From Leptospira weilii (GTDB lineage: Bacteria > Spirochaetota > Leptospiria > Leptospirales > Leptospiraceae), in contig NZ_CP040841.1 of assembly GCF_006874765.1 (NCBI RefSeq), positions 1 through 64,000 of the forward strand: DNA of 64,000 nucleotides, written 5' to 3'. The translations under genes were made by a program, and so were the position numbers. Below the pieces are notes generated by a model. The model was not told the origin of the DNA and searched no databases. It worked only from the letters and a program-made list of their open reading frames with translations. Shown here piece by piece: positions 35,374-58,241 of this stretch; position 1 is the first letter of the stretch; each line of letters opens with the position of its first letter.

Positions 35374-36558
35374 ATGAAATTCAAGATAAAGTTATTCTTA
35401 TTTGTGCTGGTTATCATATCATGGATCGGATGTAAGAAATCGGATGGAGGGGATTCATCCGATCTCCTGGCTTTGTTGGGTATATTGGGAACTACGACTA
35501 CGACCGTCCCTGCTTGTCAAGATTCTGCGTCAAGTAGCAGAACTTGGAATGTAATATCCGGAGCAACCGGTAGATCGCAAGCAAGTAAAGCGATTCTTAC
35601 AAACGGAAAAGTTTTGGCTATCGGCGGAGAAGGTAATCTTGGAAATGGAATCTTAAATCAAGTGCAATCCTTTGATTTCAATACTTCCCAGTGGACGACG
35701 ATCAATCCGTTGAACGTTGACAGAGAATATCATAGCAGTATTTCTTTGAATAACGGCAAGGCATTGGTTTTCGGTGGTACGGATATAAACCTTATTTCTT
35801 TGTCTTCGGTTGAACTCTACGATCCTGCAAATGGAAACTGGAGCTTCGCGGCTCCGATGGGACACGCTCGAGCGTTGCATGCTCCCGTACTTCTTGCAGA
35901 TGGGAGGGTTCTTGTATCCGGTGGAGAAGAGAATTTCAATGCAACCTTCGGCGCCGAGATCTATGATCCGACTCAGAACACTTGGAGCGACACACTGCCA
36001 ATGACAATTGCTCGTTGGGCTACCACTGCGACCGCCCTTCAAAATGGAAAGGTATTGGTGGCCGGAGGAAATAACAACAATAGCGTCTCAATAAATACGG
36101 CGGAACTCTACAATTCGAATGATAATTCCTGGACCTTACTTCCTCCGATGCGAGAATCCAGACATAGCCATTCTGCAATTTTGTTAAACGACGGTAGATT
36201 GTTGGTAGCGGGAGGAGAATTTTCTATTGCAAATCGATCTGCGTATCGCGACAGTATGGAAATCTACGATCCTCGAACCAATCAATGGACGTTCAAAAAG
36301 ATGTCGGTTCCTCGTTCCGAATTTACGATGGAACTTCTAAACGACGGATCGGTTCTTTTTTTAGGAGGAAGGAACGAGGGGTTCGTTTCTTCCAATCTGC
36401 GTTATTTTCCGAGTACGGATTCCTGGTGTGAAATCCCCAGACTCAAAGCACTACGACATGGCCATTACTCGGCTACACTTCGCAATGGATCTATCTTTGT
36501 ATTTGGTGGTATGAGCGCCACGGGATATGAAAATTCTTCTGAAATTTTAAAGTGGTAG
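35374..36558 (+). CDS. Kelch-repeat lipoprotein
   Basis: A 394-residue lipoprotein: signal peptide with lipobox ISWIGC (Cys at residue 20), followed by a Gly/Ser-rich linker and about six Kelch-type repeats. Each repeat shows hydrophobic-G-(K/R)-VL-GG, then a Tyr-D and a Trp about 15 residues later (for example GKVLVAGGNNN ... AELYNSNDNSW). The repeats should build a beta-propeller. It is likely surface-exposed or periplasmic and may bind protein or sugar. No ligand can be inferred. Its start has a Shine-Dalgarno-like AAGGGG (35357-35362). Confidence 0.87.
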   Translation: MKFKIKLFLFVLVIISWIGCKKSDGGDSSDLLALLGILGTTTTTVPACQDSASSSRTWNVISGATGRSQASKAILTNGKVLAIGGEGNLGNGILNQVQSFDFNTSQWTTINPLNVDREYHSSISLNNGKALVFGGTDINLISLSSVELYDPANGNWSFAAPMGHARALHAPVLLADGRVLVSGGEENFNATFGAEIYDPTQNTWSDTLPMTIARWATTATALQNGKVLVAGGNNNNSVSINTAELYNSNDNSWTLLPPMRESRHSHSAILLNDGRLLVAGGEFSIANRSAYRDSMEIYDPRTNQWTFKKMSVPRSEFTMELLNDGSVLFLGGRNEGFVSSNLRYFPSTDSWCEIPRLKALRHGHYSATLRNGSIFVFGGMSATGYENSSEILKW

Positions 36559-36780
36559 ATGCGGACCTCCAAAGTTAAACTTTTTGAATGATAGATTGTT
36601 CGTTGATTTGTTGTGAGTGAAAGATTAAGTGATTTTATAGTTTCTACAAAATCGATTCTATCTTTCAAGAAAATAATAAGAGCTATCCGCCAGCCATCCG
36701 ATTTTATGAGAATTTTCGTGGATCGCTGCGATTGTTCCTACGTTTTGGGAAAGATTCTAAATTTTACGGAGAACCCATCT

Positions 36781-36993
36781 ATGAACTTCGGTTTAACAAT
36801 GATTTATTTGAAAAAAGCTACAATTTTCCTTCTCATTTGTCTCTTTGCTGAGTTGCAAACGGAGGAAGTTGAAAAAGAAACTTACACTGACTTAGCAAAA
36901 ACACTTCAAAATCCTTCGAAGGTTCTTAGTTTGGATTTGAGTTCGCAAGGAATTACAACATTTCCTCCTGAAATTGGACAACTTCTTAATTGA
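36781..36993 (+). pseudogene. Truncated leucine-rich-repeat protein gene
   Basis: The frame encodes a signal segment (MIYLKKATIFLLICLFAELQ) and the start of a leptospiral LRR protein: [21 protein letters not shown], exactly one repeat, then TGA. Full LRR proteins of this type continue with many such repeats. The open frame stops at the point where the following gene begins, so the 3' part was probably removed in one event. Start could be ATG 36781 or 36799. Confidence 0.72.
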
Positions 36994-37009
36994 GTATTGG
37001 GAGAATTTC

Positions 37010-38077
<1,068 letters not shown>

Positions 38078-38195
38078 ATTTTCGGGAACGTCGTTGTTTC
38101 GCCTGATTCGTCGCGGAAAAGCCGGGTTAATTCTTTATACTTTGTCGAGGATCCGACCGTTTTTGAATTGGTCTCACTCTGCATCTGTTTGTGAT

Positions 38196-38256
<61 letters not shown>

Positions 38257-38268
38257 TAAGGAATAATT

Positions 38269-39594
<1,326 letters not shown>

Positions 39595-39616
39595 TTAGAA
39601 GAGGCAAATACAGATT

Positions 39617-39660
39617 TTAGGAATTAGGTTCAAAGCTCGGAACTTTGCGCTAATTCCTAA
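39617..39660. terminator. Long hairpin after the MORN lipoprotein gene
   Basis: TTAGGAATTAG (39617-39627) pairs with CTAATTCCTAA (39650-39660), with an inner CAAAG/CTTTG pair. It begins 22 bp after the stop. There is no clear T-run, so it could be an mRNA-end stabiliser rather than an intrinsic terminator. Confidence 0.45.
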
Positions 39661-39834
39661 ATGTTCTCTTAAAAAAATCGATTTGTAAGACGGGGGCGTA
39701 TATTCTAATTTTGTGATATATTTAAAAACCTGCTTCCGTTAGGAATATTCTCGCATATTGAATTCTTTGTTTTGCGGTTTCCGGCTTTTTATTTTCGAAG
39801 TAAGCCTTTTTTAAAATCCACCGATAAATATTGT

Positions 39835-40449
39835 ATGAGTATTGAAAATTCTTTCCGGTCTTTTTGGAGACGGGGTCTGACGATTTTTATCCCCACAGCG
39901 ATTTTGTTTTTTATTCTCGGTTTTTTTCTGAGAGCATGCGGCTCAAATATTCGAAGAACCGCAAAGGTAACTTATAACGGATCTTTTACGCAAGGCGTTC
40001 TCGTTTCCATCGATTCAAAATTTCTCAAGATCACGGATCCGGATCAGGAAATTCCGACGGATCTGGTCGAAAAGATAGAATTTTTACCGGAAGAAAAATC
40101 TTCCGACTCCGCCGAACTTTCCGCAAACGATAAACTCTTCGTGGGTATTTATCAGTTGAATGTAGGTCCTCACAAAGGCACTCTGCAATTTTTCGGCGGA
40201 AAGAACGGAAGGCTCTACGGAATTTTAAAATTTTCGAATTGGGGAAAAGGGAAGCCGGAATTTCTCGGCGGGATTTTCACGAAGGGAAATCAAATCCAAT
40301 TCGTCCGGTCTTGCGTCGGAATAAAATGTTCGGAGATCGGAAGTAACGTTCCGTTTTCTCAAAAATACACCGGAGTTTTAGAAGGTCGTTCCATCAGCGG
40401 AACATACCGAGGTAATAATAGCTCCGGAAATTGGGATGCAAAGCGGTAA
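39835..40449 (+). CDS. Membrane-anchored hypothetical protein
   Basis: A 204-residue protein with one N-terminal membrane segment ([17 protein letters not shown]). Then comes a module resembling that of the DUF5683-like protein earlier in this window ([22 protein letters not shown]). A C-terminal beta-rich part follows ([19 protein letters not shown]). ATG 39835 is chosen over the longer frame from 39772. Family not recognised. Confidence 0.68.
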   Translation: MSIENSFRSFWRRGLTIFIPTAILFFILGFFLRACGSNIRRTAKVTYNGSFTQGVLVSIDSKFLKITDPDQEIPTDLVEKIEFLPEEKSSDSAELSANDKLFVGIYQLNVGPHKGTLQFFGGKNGRLYGILKFSNWGKGKPEFLGGIFTKGNQIQFVRSCVGIKCSEIGSNVPFSQKYTGVLEGRSISGTYRGNNSSGNWDAKR

Positions 40450-41809
<1,360 letters not shown>

Positions 41810-41814
41810 TCTTT

Positions 41815-42645
41815 ATGATCCGTAAAGAATTTTTATCGGTTCTTTCGAGTCTTGAATTGGGACGTAAGTCCCGATCCTTTAGGGAAAAAGTCGGAAGTGC
41901 GGAAAGTTCCAAACGAGGAAGAGGGCTCGATTTCAAAGATGTTCGGCTTTACGGTTTCGGAGATGACACCCGACTGATTGATTGGAACGTGACCTCTCGT
42001 TTCGGGGAATTGTATGTGCGGGAGTTTTACGAAGAAAAAGAAAGACAGGCAATTTTATTCTATGATATATCTTCCTCGATGGAATGGGGTTCGGGGGAAT
42101 GTTCCCGAGCTGAAAATGCGTTCCAGGTTCTTGCGCTCATTTCCTTGCTCTATGTACAAAAAGGGAACCGAGTCAAGATCGTTCTTTATTGCGATAAGGC
42201 GGAATGGGAAACCGACTTTTTAAAATCTCGTGACGAATTGCTTCCGGTGCTGCGCAAAATTTCGGATAAGAAACTGATCCCGAGGAAATCGGAGCCGTTG
42301 TTTCCCTTTCAATATCTGAAAAATCGGATCCATAGACATGCGGAGGTATTTTTATTAAGCGACTTTATCGGGGTCCGTAACTTAAAGAAATACTCCAGTT
42401 TAAAAAAACATTATTCTTTGCACGCGATTCGATTCAGAGATCCCCTGGAAATGGATCCGCCTAAATCTTTATTGTCCTTTTTTTACACGCGCGATCCGGA
42501 GGAAACCAGAGGAGGATTACTCGGTAAGAGTCTTTCTCCCGAATTCGAATTAAAATCCTTACGTTCCTTTTTTCAGTCCTCTTTATTGGACCTGACCGAA
42601 CACGAGTTGAAAACCGGGGACTTGATACGGTACTTTTCAAAATGA
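41815..42645 (+). CDS. DUF58 protein of the aerotolerance operon
   Basis: A 276-residue DUF58 protein with the signature [34 protein letters not shown] (read as consecutive blocks), followed by a VWA-like fold with [14 protein letters not shown]. It starts 5 bp after moxR. It is expected to act with MoxR and the Bat membrane proteins. The 3' end overlaps the next gene by four bases. Confidence 0.92.
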   Translation: MIRKEFLSVLSSLELGRKSRSFREKVGSAESSKRGRGLDFKDVRLYGFGDDTRLIDWNVTSRFGELYVREFYEEKERQAILFYDISSSMEWGSGECSRAENAFQVLALISLLYVQKGNRVKIVLYCDKAEWETDFLKSRDELLPVLRKISDKKLIPRKSEPLFPFQYLKNRIHRHAEVFLLSDFIGVRNLKKYSSLKKHYSLHAIRFRDPLEMDPPKSLLSFFYTRDPEETRGGLLGKSLSPEFELKSLRSFFQSSLLDLTEHELKTGDLIRYFSK

Positions 42646-43507
42646 AAAAAAGTATTCGAATTATTATATATTCTTGGATTATAATATTATGTGTGGATTT
42701 AAACGCGAAAACGGTCGAGTTTCTTGCTCCGGAAAAAGTGCTGATTGCCGAAAAAATCCGGTACGAATTGAAATGGGATGCCGGAGAAATCAAAGACATC
42801 CAATTTCCGGAAACAAAGCTTTATTTTTTGGAAGATTCTCCGGATATCCCTTGGTTCGAAATTTTATATTCCGAAAGGAAAAAGAACTCTCTCACGGTGG
42901 ACTTCGTTTTTTACGTTACGGGGGAATACCCGGTTCCGATTTCTTGGACGGACATAAACGGTAGAAAGGAATTTTCCGGAAAACGAGTTCTGATCGAATC
43001 TTCGATTCCCGATTCGGATGCGGGGCCTGCAGATATCATTCCGCCCTTGGCGTTTTCGGGTCCTTATCTGAGAAATTTACTCGTGTTCTTTATTCTTGTC
43101 GTGCTATTACTCGTTTTCGGAATTTATATTTATCGTATCTACACCCGCAAAAGCTCACCTCTGGACGCGATTATTCAATCGGAACCGATTCCGGAAAGAA
43201 CGGAAATCTATGAAATTCGATTGAACGAACTTTTGAAACAGGAGTCGGTTCCCGCGCGTGATTTTGCTCGGTTATTATCCGGCTATATCCGTGAAAAGTC
43301 CGCGAGCCTTTCCGGAAGAAAAACTTCCGCTTTTACCGAAGCGGAACTCTTTCGTTTTTTGTACGATCAGTTTCCTTTCGAAGAGCAAGAACTTCAGTTC
43401 TGGAGATCGTATTTAACCGAAAAAAAATTCAGACCCGAAAGCACGTTCTTATCCAAGGAAGAGGCGGAAAAAAAGTTTCTACACTGGCGAGGAATTTGGG
43501 ATAAAAA

Positions 43508-43511
<4 letters not shown>
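42642..43511 (+). CDS. Bat-operon membrane protein (DUF4381-like)
   Basis: A 289-residue protein with a signal segment ([16 protein letters not shown]), a ~110-residue periplasmic domain, one membrane segment (~144-167, [19 protein letters not shown]) and a cytoplasmic tail rich in helices. Its position between DUF58 and batA matches the DUF4381-like genes of other bat operons. It overlaps both neighbours by four bases. Confidence 0.78.
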
Positions 43512-45482
<1,971 letters not shown>

Positions 45483-45486
<4 letters not shown>

Positions 45487-46183
45487 AACGAATTCGTATA
45501 TTAGAATATTTAATTATTCTGATTTGTTTCCCTTTTGCCGTCTCCTTGTTTGCGATCGAATTGGATCCGGGAGGAAATCGGATCGCCGAAGGATTGGAAT
45601 ACTACAATCAGGGAGAATATCTCGACTCTTTGAAGATGTACCGGGAAGCGGAGCCTTATTTTCCGGATGATTCCAGATTGGAATTCAATCGTGGCGCGGC
45701 GGAATTTAAATCGGGTAACATAGATAAGGCGATTGGTCATTTCGAAAAAGCCGCTAATTCTCCCTCTTCTTCTCCCGAGGTTCAGTGGAAGTCCAGATTC
45801 AATTTAGGAAACGGTTATATGCGCACCGGGGACCGCAAAAAGGCGGCGGAAGAATTCATCAAAGCCTTGAAGTTGAATCCCGATTTAAAAGAAGCAAGAA
45901 AAAATTTAGAATACCTTCGTAAAACACCTCCTCCTTCTCAGAGTTCCCCGGATTCCAATTCCCAGAGCCAGCCTCAGAACTCGGAAGATTCTTCCTCTCA
46001 AAGCCAATCTCAAAATTCCAAGGATAACTCGAAAAACGGAAATTCACCGATCGAAAAAAGTCAAAAGAAAGGATCCGCTACGGGCAGTCTCACCGAAGAG
46101 GAAACAAAAAGGATCTTGGATTCTTTGGATTTGAATAAGGTCCGTAGAAAGAGCGGGAAAAGCAGAGATAGAGAGGTTTTTTG

Positions 46184-46187
<4 letters not shown>
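45483..46187 (+). CDS. batC: BatC, TPR-containing exported protein
   Basis: A 234-residue protein: signal peptide ([17 protein letters not shown]), about three TPR repeats ([70 protein letters not shown]) and a Ser/Gln/Asn-rich low-complexity C-terminal segment. It probably bridges Bat proteins in the periplasm. GTGA couples it to batD. Confidence 0.88.
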
Positions 46188-49641
<3,454 letters not shown>

Positions 49642-49646
49642 AAATT

Positions 49647-50706
<1,060 letters not shown>

Positions 50707-50826
50707 GGAAACAAGGAATAGAGTTCTATCCGGATAGTTTCTAATTTCACCGGATTATTACAACCAGATAAAAGAACGTGAATTCGGTACAAAGGTTGAG
50801 AGTTAAAAATTTTTCAAAATCGGTTT

Positions 50827-50997
50827 TTTACTGATTTCTATAAAGAGTTCGTCCCAAAACCATTCGATCGTATCGGAATCTCCGCGGATCGCTGGAATTG
50901 TTCCTACGTTTTGGGACAGGCTTAAAATAGAATACCGTTCATTTGAACATAAATCCCGCGTTTAGACGCTCTATTGTATAGAGATGAATAGTAAAAA
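50827..50997. repeat. Dispersed inverted-repeat element in the pre-prophage gap
   Basis: Ends TTACTGATTTCTATAAAGAGT (50828 on) and GCTCTATTGTATAGAGATGAATAGTAA (near 50971-50997, in parts) are imperfect inverted repeats related to the 31010-31109 element. Inside, GTCCCAAAAC (50851-50860) and GTTTTGGGAC (50908-50917) form a second perfect inverted pair. The inner segment GGATCGCTG..ATTGTTCCTACGTTTTGGGA is shared with 36720-36750. It is part of the 784-bp gap between the DUF3592-like gene and the prophage. Confidence 0.6.
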
Positions 50998-51087
50998 TTT
51001 TTTTACAGTTTATCCGGAAATCAAATTTTTTTTAGGGAAGGACTTACCCGACAAATCATAACCGAAGACTTAAAAAATTGAATTTTT

Positions 51088-51345
51088 TTATAGATTTTTG
51101 CGGATTGGAATCCATGCCAGAAGACCAAAAAATCGCTCTGATTGCAATTGAAGCGAATAGAGTTTTTGAAAAATTAATTCTCTATCCGCTTCTGCTTCAT
51201 TGAAATGGACGTTTGAAGCGGTTTTGTTAATCGAATCACGGAATTTTTCAACAACTCTAATATTCGCTCTACATAAAAACTCCCTTTTTATTCTACATTC
51301 CCAACCGCTATTCACTCGCATCTCGAAACCTAGGAACTTTTGCAA
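51088..51345 (-). pseudogene. Fragment of a repeated leptospiral coding family (VVEKF type)
   Basis: An 85-codon frame reading VVEKFRDSINKTASNVHFNE...LIFQKLYSLQLQSERFF. It is related to the decayed fragment at 6368-6469. No ribosome site, and the first 30 residues have no counterpart there, so I treat it as a fragment. The origin of the family (mobile or native) is unknown. Confidence 0.45.
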
Positions 51346-51490
51346 ATCTTGTTTAAAAATTCAATTCGAATATTTTTTTCCTAAAATCTGTCTCACTTTG
51401 TTTCGCAAGTTCCAATATTTCCTACTTATCCGCGCGCAACACTGAAAAGCGCGTTGCGCACTAACCCCTAAACTAAAGCCAGTTTCTCCC

Positions 51491-52967
51491 TCAGAGAACC
51501 CTTTTTGCAAACACATACGGAAATGCCGATAATCCTCTGGGATCGGTAGTTTTACCCATCCTCGGAGGTCCATTTATTCCATCGTTGGATGGGATTAACG
51601 GGTTGCCCGTTCCAATAGAACTACCTGGCATAACTGCACTTCCTCCATTTTGAATACCCTGAATAACATGCCCCTGAAATCTATCCCTTCTTCTTAACCC
51701 GCCGATCCATTCGCTATCCGAATCCATCACCGACACAAAAGCTCGTCCCTGAACCGCAAAATGTCGAGCTTGATTTGTAATTGAGGTTCCCGGAGTGATG
51801 TCCGGCAATCGATGTTTGTAGAAACGAACCTTAACTCCAGAGAGTGATCCGCTGGAATTCGCAGCAGAACACGTGAAACTAATCGTTCTACTGGCAGACG
51901 AGAGGGCCGTGATAGCCAGGGTTGCATTTGCGGGAACTCCCCCAATTGCTTGTTGAAGCGTTCCAGTCATCCAATTCGTAAAAGAACTATGAACCAGATT
52001 ATCCTCAATAAGGGCATCGATCAACTTTTGACAGGCTGTCGTATTTGCGAACGTCACAGTCAGAACGTTGCTTGAAATCGCATAACTGATTGCGTCGAAG
52101 TCGATCACATTCGTTCCAAGAGGATCATAACGAAAAGGTTTGTTCAACCAATACGAAACCAGATCCGGCATTCCACCGGCACCACTTGCATTGATCAATT
52201 GATCCGGACTGGCCAAACAAAACGCTGGAAAATCCGTAGACGGAGTTCGAATGTCGTCCATCCAAAACATTTCTCCAACGAACTTCCTTTCCTGCTTGAA
52301 GGTAACGTCAAGGAAGTTTTTGAAGAAAAGGTAAACTTGATTGATCCCCTTTACGAACTTCAAAGGATTGTTTGTATCTGGATTAATTCCAGCGATAATG
52401 TCGGAATGAAGATCAGTCACCAAACCGGTTTTCACGTTCGCCGCTTGTTTTGACTCTGTAACTTCACCGTCTTTGATACGATTTCCTTTAAGTCCGCGCA
52501 TAATACGAAGGTCAGTTCCAAGCGAAACAGTTCCGGAACCGTTTACAGTGATGGTTCGTAGTGAAATATCACCGGCGACGAGAGAACCTTGACGACAAAT
52601 TATTTCGTTAGAATCGTCTCTCCAAATGACCGGACCGTCAGAAGGAAGATTCGAAGGACTATCGTATGGAGTTTCCTGAAATTTGTGACGAACAACGAGA
52701 GTGAAAGTTACGTTATTTGGAACCTGGATGTTTGCCGTTGCAGGAATGCAAACTCTCTTTCCAAATTCATCGTAAGCGATCAAAGTATCAGTAAGGTCTA
52801 CATGATTCGCTCCAGTTCCGATAACGATGGTTCCTCCGGAGTCGATACCAGGACCCCAAGCATCCATGTCGCGTTGAAGCACTGCGTTGGACTTTGATTC
52901 TTGTTCGTGAATCCAGTCTTCCGGAAAGACTCTCTTGCCTACACTTGGAAATGTAATTCCTGGGAGT

Positions 52968-52975
<8 letters not shown>
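51491..52975 (-). CDS. Prophage tail-fibre-like protein
   Basis: A 494-residue last gene of the tail module. ATG 52975 has GAGGAGGT five bases upstream. The N-terminal part (KRVFPEDWIHEQESKSNAVLQRDMDAWGPG) looks like a baseplate-attachment segment. The rest is Gly/Ser/Thr/Asn-rich and beta-like, as in fibres, with a hydrophilic RRRDRFQGHVIQG and a Gly-rich end. Position after the baseplate genes supports a receptor-binding fibre. The start overlaps the previous gene by 8 bp. Downstream DNA has no chaperone gene. Confidence 0.72.
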
Positions 52976-53690
<715 letters not shown>

Positions 53691-53746
53691 ATTGCTCCTA
53701 ACAAGGAGCGATTAAGTAGTTGGCGCGTTATACGCTCTTTTTATTT

Positions 53747-54404
<658 letters not shown>

Positions 54405-54412
<8 letters not shown>

Positions 54413-55535
54413 AGACCGTCCCTACAACTTGGAATCCGGAGCCGGGACTTGCTAAAGCACCGGCAGGAACGTCTATGTTTCCAAGAGGATTGAATTCCAC
54501 ATCGATACAACTTGGAAGAGCCTGATAAAGACTTTTCAGTTGAGCATCCACAAAATCCTGTCCTTCGGAAAGAGAAAGAAAGTATTCATCCGTGATTTGA
54601 TCGAGAACGGATTTACTTGGAATCTTATCCGAAGAAGAAAATTTGACAGTCACCGTTTTGTTTATGACCGCTTCGTTGATGTTCTCTGCGGAAAGATGAG
54701 CGACTCCACCGGGATCGTTTTCCTCGGCATTGAAATGATCCTGAACTTGATTCAGTTGAGCGGATGTCAAAGAACCAACAGAACCTTGCAGAAGAATTTT
54801 TACTTCTCCGTCTTTTCCAAGTGTTTTCGCGCTTTTGAAAATAGCTCGTTTGACGAATGCGAAACTTTCCGCTTCGCTCGTATACCACGCCGGAGTCCAT
54901 TTGGAAGAAACGCCTTCGGCGGTTTGAAGGCGGGAACGAACGGAAGTTCGGGTTTCACGGTATTGACCTTGTTGAATCGGATCTGATTCGAGATTCTTAA
55001 TGTAGTCGATTCCTTCCGGCGGACTTTCTATGATCGAGATCGATCCCGGAACGACATTCCCCGCAGGACCGTCGATCATACACTGAACGAAGGCTTCGAT
55101 CGTGAATTTTCCCTGAGCGTCTGCGGAGATCCCGGCGGGAAGAGTAAGTGAATCGATCAGAAAGAATCGGATCTTCTGATCTTCGTTTCCGGAAGTCGTT
55201 ACAACCAAAGACTGAGGAATATCCCGATCGATGATCGGCTGAGTAGAGGAACCAATTCTTACCTTGATGATTGCGGGAAGAGCCGGTTTCCATTTCATAC
55301 CGCGTCGGATTAAATGTTCGTGGAGCGCATCGTCCTCCGCAGTATGCGGGTGAATCGCTTTTTGAATTGAGATTAGATCGGTATCGATAAACGAGAAGAC
55401 AGCGTTCGAAACAGCGCGTATGAGCGTGAACGTTTTGGAAGTTGGGCTGAATGAATGATTCTTAAAAACTCCGGAGGCTTTTATACTTTGCAGATGATCG
55501 GAAAGAACCTGATCCTTCGTTACATTTAGATTCAA
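54405..55535 (-). CDS. Baseplate J-like protein (Mu gp47 family)
   Basis: A 376-residue baseplate wedge protein. Characteristic features are FTIEAFVQCMIDGPAGNVVPGSI (the 'GxxGNV' block), GIDYIKNLESDPIQQGQYRETRTSVRSRL (the 'E(S/T)DExxRxR'-like block in relaxed form) and AVINKTVTVKF near residue 285. It forms the baseplate rim with the gp46-like and gp48-like proteins. It overlaps the small secreted gene by four bases. Confidence 0.85.
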
Positions 55536-55846
55536 GGACCGACTCCCGGGAAAGATTCCACAAACTGAATTGTAAACTCACCGAAAGAAGGATCTATTTG
55601 GATACGGAGATCCGGATTCGAAGTAACCATTTGCCATTCTCCGCAACGATTCGGGACTGTGGTCACCGCCTGCACTCTCAAATCGGGAATCGTATTTACG
55701 GAACGAACTCGAAGATCCGGATTTGAGGAAACGAGCATGATTCGACCATACAATTTCTTTCCTTGAAACATGCAGTCGTTGGAAACAGAACTCTCTGAAA
55801 AAAGTAGAACAGGAATCAATAATAGAATCAAAATAAATCTCTTCAT
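55532..55846 (-). CDS. Small secreted 7(1) septoil-knot-like protein
   Basis: A 104-residue protein: signal peptide (ILILLLIPVLLFSES), then a domain built of near-repeats of the type (S/N)xPDLRVxxV at residues ~41-50, 52-61, 76-84, ending QFVESFPGVGP. Two Cys (25 and 68) could pair. This pattern resembles the 7(1) septoil knot family as I remember it. A secreted, Sec-dependent protein is unexpected among baseplate genes. It overlaps gpJ by four bases and is separated from the gp46-like gene by three bases, so it is translated as part of the tail operon. Confidence 0.65.
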   Translation of the reverse strand: MKRFILILLLIPVLLFSESSVSNDCMFQGKKLYGRIMLVSSNPDLRVRSVNTIPDLRVQAVTTVPNRCGEWQMVTSNPDLRIQIDPSFGEFTIQFVESFPGVGP

Positions 55847-55849
55847 CGT

Positions 55850-56211
55850 TTACCCCATCACAAAGCCCTGAATCGCTTCTCCGGTTTTGAGCTTAAAACT
55901 TACAACAAGTCCATTCTCAGAATTTAGACCAACATCGATTGAATTTGAGTCAATCATCGGGTGTAAATTTAGAATTCTTTCCGCGTCTCGAATTCGCGCG
56001 GCCTGATCCATAAACTCTGTGGAGTTTTGAGCGGCGCGTTGACGACTATAAATCTCCGGATAATCCAGATCGTCCGCGACCGTCATTTCAAACATTTCCC
56101 GAACTTCGGAAAGAACAATTCGAACCGGATTTAAATCGGTTTGAAAATCATCGTTCGAAGAATCCAAAACGAGATCGCCGAACGAGAGAGTATCATTTGC
56201 GAAATCAATCA

Positions 56212-56212
<1 letters not shown>
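55850..56212 (-). CDS. Baseplate wedge protein, Mu gp46/gp25-like
   Basis: A 120-residue protein before baseplate J, the usual position of gp46/gpW/gp25 wedge proteins. It contains SFGDLVLDSSNDDFQTDLNPVRIVLSEVREMF and MDQAARIRDAERILNLHPMI, fitting the helical core of this group. One-base overlap with the spike gene. Confidence 0.75.
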
Positions 56213-56780
<568 letters not shown>

Positions 56781-56784
<4 letters not shown>

Positions 56785-57872
56785 GGTTGCGGTCCAGTAT
56801 AATCATTTCGGAATTTGCTTTCGTTTTTGGACGGCTTTGATCCCGATTTTTTCGGAGGTTCGAAGAAAAATCCGGGGTGGATTTCTTGACGATAACCGCC
56901 GATTCCGAACGTTTTTGTCACTTTCTCTACAAAAGATTTCGCAGTTCTCGAAGGTTCTTCCGGATCTATAACGTGGATGACTTGCGAGTGAGTGACCGGC
57001 GGATATCCGAACGTTACGAATTTTCCGTTATATCCGGATCCACAGTGTTCCATAAAGAGTTCTTTCGCTCTTTTTTCCGCGCCCGCTTTATCAAGCCCAT
57101 CCACTTCAAAAAATCTTTCCTCTCCTGTTCCATACGATCCTTTGTATGTTGTCCCCGTTTTCGGGTTCTCACCTCGCACTGTGATTTTGATTTCTTTCTT
57201 TTCTCTTGCTATGAGTTCGTCTTGAATTATGTTGAAACCAACTCGAAACGCCGGAAAGTTTCCAGAAGGATTGGAAGATCCAGATGCGGAAGTATTTTGC
57301 GTTTTCTGGATCTTTTTGTTCTTCGTTTTCTCGAAAAGGTTTGGATGAACCAATGCCTTTTGAACAACAAGTTTCCAATCGTGAAAAAAAACATCCACAC
57401 CAAGCGTTTCCTTTAACCGTGAAAGAGCATATCGCGCCGACTTTCCAGCACATTCAAGACTAATAATGGATGGAATATCTGAATCGCGAATTAGAATCGA
57501 TACGTCAGTTTTTATCTGAGGATGAATACAATCGTTTAAAAATGAAAGCAGTGATTCGTTGCTATAACTTCTTGTCATAGTCTTTCGTTGGCAGAAAAAA
57601 AACGGGTCTACACATTTGATTGATAATGGGACGCTTTGACTGACTTCCAAAACGTAACCGCAGAACTCGGGGAAAAGTCCATATTGTTTGTAACCGGCTT
57701 TCCATTCTACTTTCGCAAATTTCTGAATGGAATCTTTCTTCAAATTTCTGTATTTCGGAAGTTTAATATTCAAAACATCGGTCGGAATTTCCCTTGAGGA
57801 TTCGAGAACCACTTCCGACACAACCGGGAACTTGAGTCCGCCTATGCTCAATTCTTGTTCTAAGACGAGCAT
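56781..57872 (-). CDS. Baseplate hub protein, gpD/Mu gp44-like
   Basis: A 363-residue late-control gpD-type protein, the hub that joins tube and spike. The N-terminal part is GLKFPVVSEVVLESSREIPTDVLNIKLP. The middle shows SVPLSIKCVDPFFFCQRKTMTRSY and LLSFLNDCI, which is the usual 'threading' domain region. A C-terminal KEIKITVRGENPKTGTTYKGS and a Lys-rich tail follow. Length and order (after LysM, before spike) fit. Confidence 0.8.
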
Positions 57873-58241
57873 TTACATCATTCTCCTTTTTGCATTTACC
57901 AAATCTGATTTTTCTATCAGCGAGGGAATGAATAGAACGGAACCTATATTTTCATAAGGTTGGAGATTTTCGTTTGCGTCTCGAATCCTTCCGGAAAAAT
58001 GTTCCGTTCCATAATAGGAGAGACTCAAACTTTCGTACGTATCACCGTCACGGATTGTATGATTTATATCGTCGGTTCGGGGAATTGGGATTTCGATTTG
58101 AACTCCGACTGGAAGGGATTTCCAACTGCTGAGGTGTGGGTTTGAATCAAAGATCAGTCTCCAAATTTCCCACCTGCCATAATATCTTGCCGCAAGACGT
58201 TGTAGTGTATCGTTTGGTTTGAGAACATAGAAAGAATTCAT
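57873..58241 (-). CDS. LysM-type tail/baseplate protein
   Basis: A 122-residue protein with two LysM-like blocks: VLKPNDTLQRLAARYYGRWEIWRLIFDSNP (residues ~6-35) and IRDGDTYESLSLSYYGTEHFSGRIRDAN (~62-89). It corresponds to the gp53/tail-X-like proteins that link tape measure and hub. It directly abuts the hub gene and overlaps the previous gene by four bases. Confidence 0.8.
   Translation of the reverse strand: MNSFYVLKPNDTLQRLAARYYGRWEIWRLIFDSNPHLSSWKSLPVGVQIEIPIPRTDDINHTIRDGDTYESLSLSYYGTEHFSGRIRDANENLQPYENIGSVLFIPSLIEKSDLVNAKRRMM

Noticed and set aside
50851..50917. GTCCCAAAAC/GTTTTGGGAC pair as a transcription terminator
   Set aside because: The 47-bp spacer and lack of a T-run do not fit; it lies inside a dispersed repeat element.
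51434..51459. GCGCAAC/GTTGCGC hairpin as the terminator of the prophage tail operon
   Set aside because: The stem is good but no T-run follows on the minus strand, so evidence is too weak to list it as a terminator.
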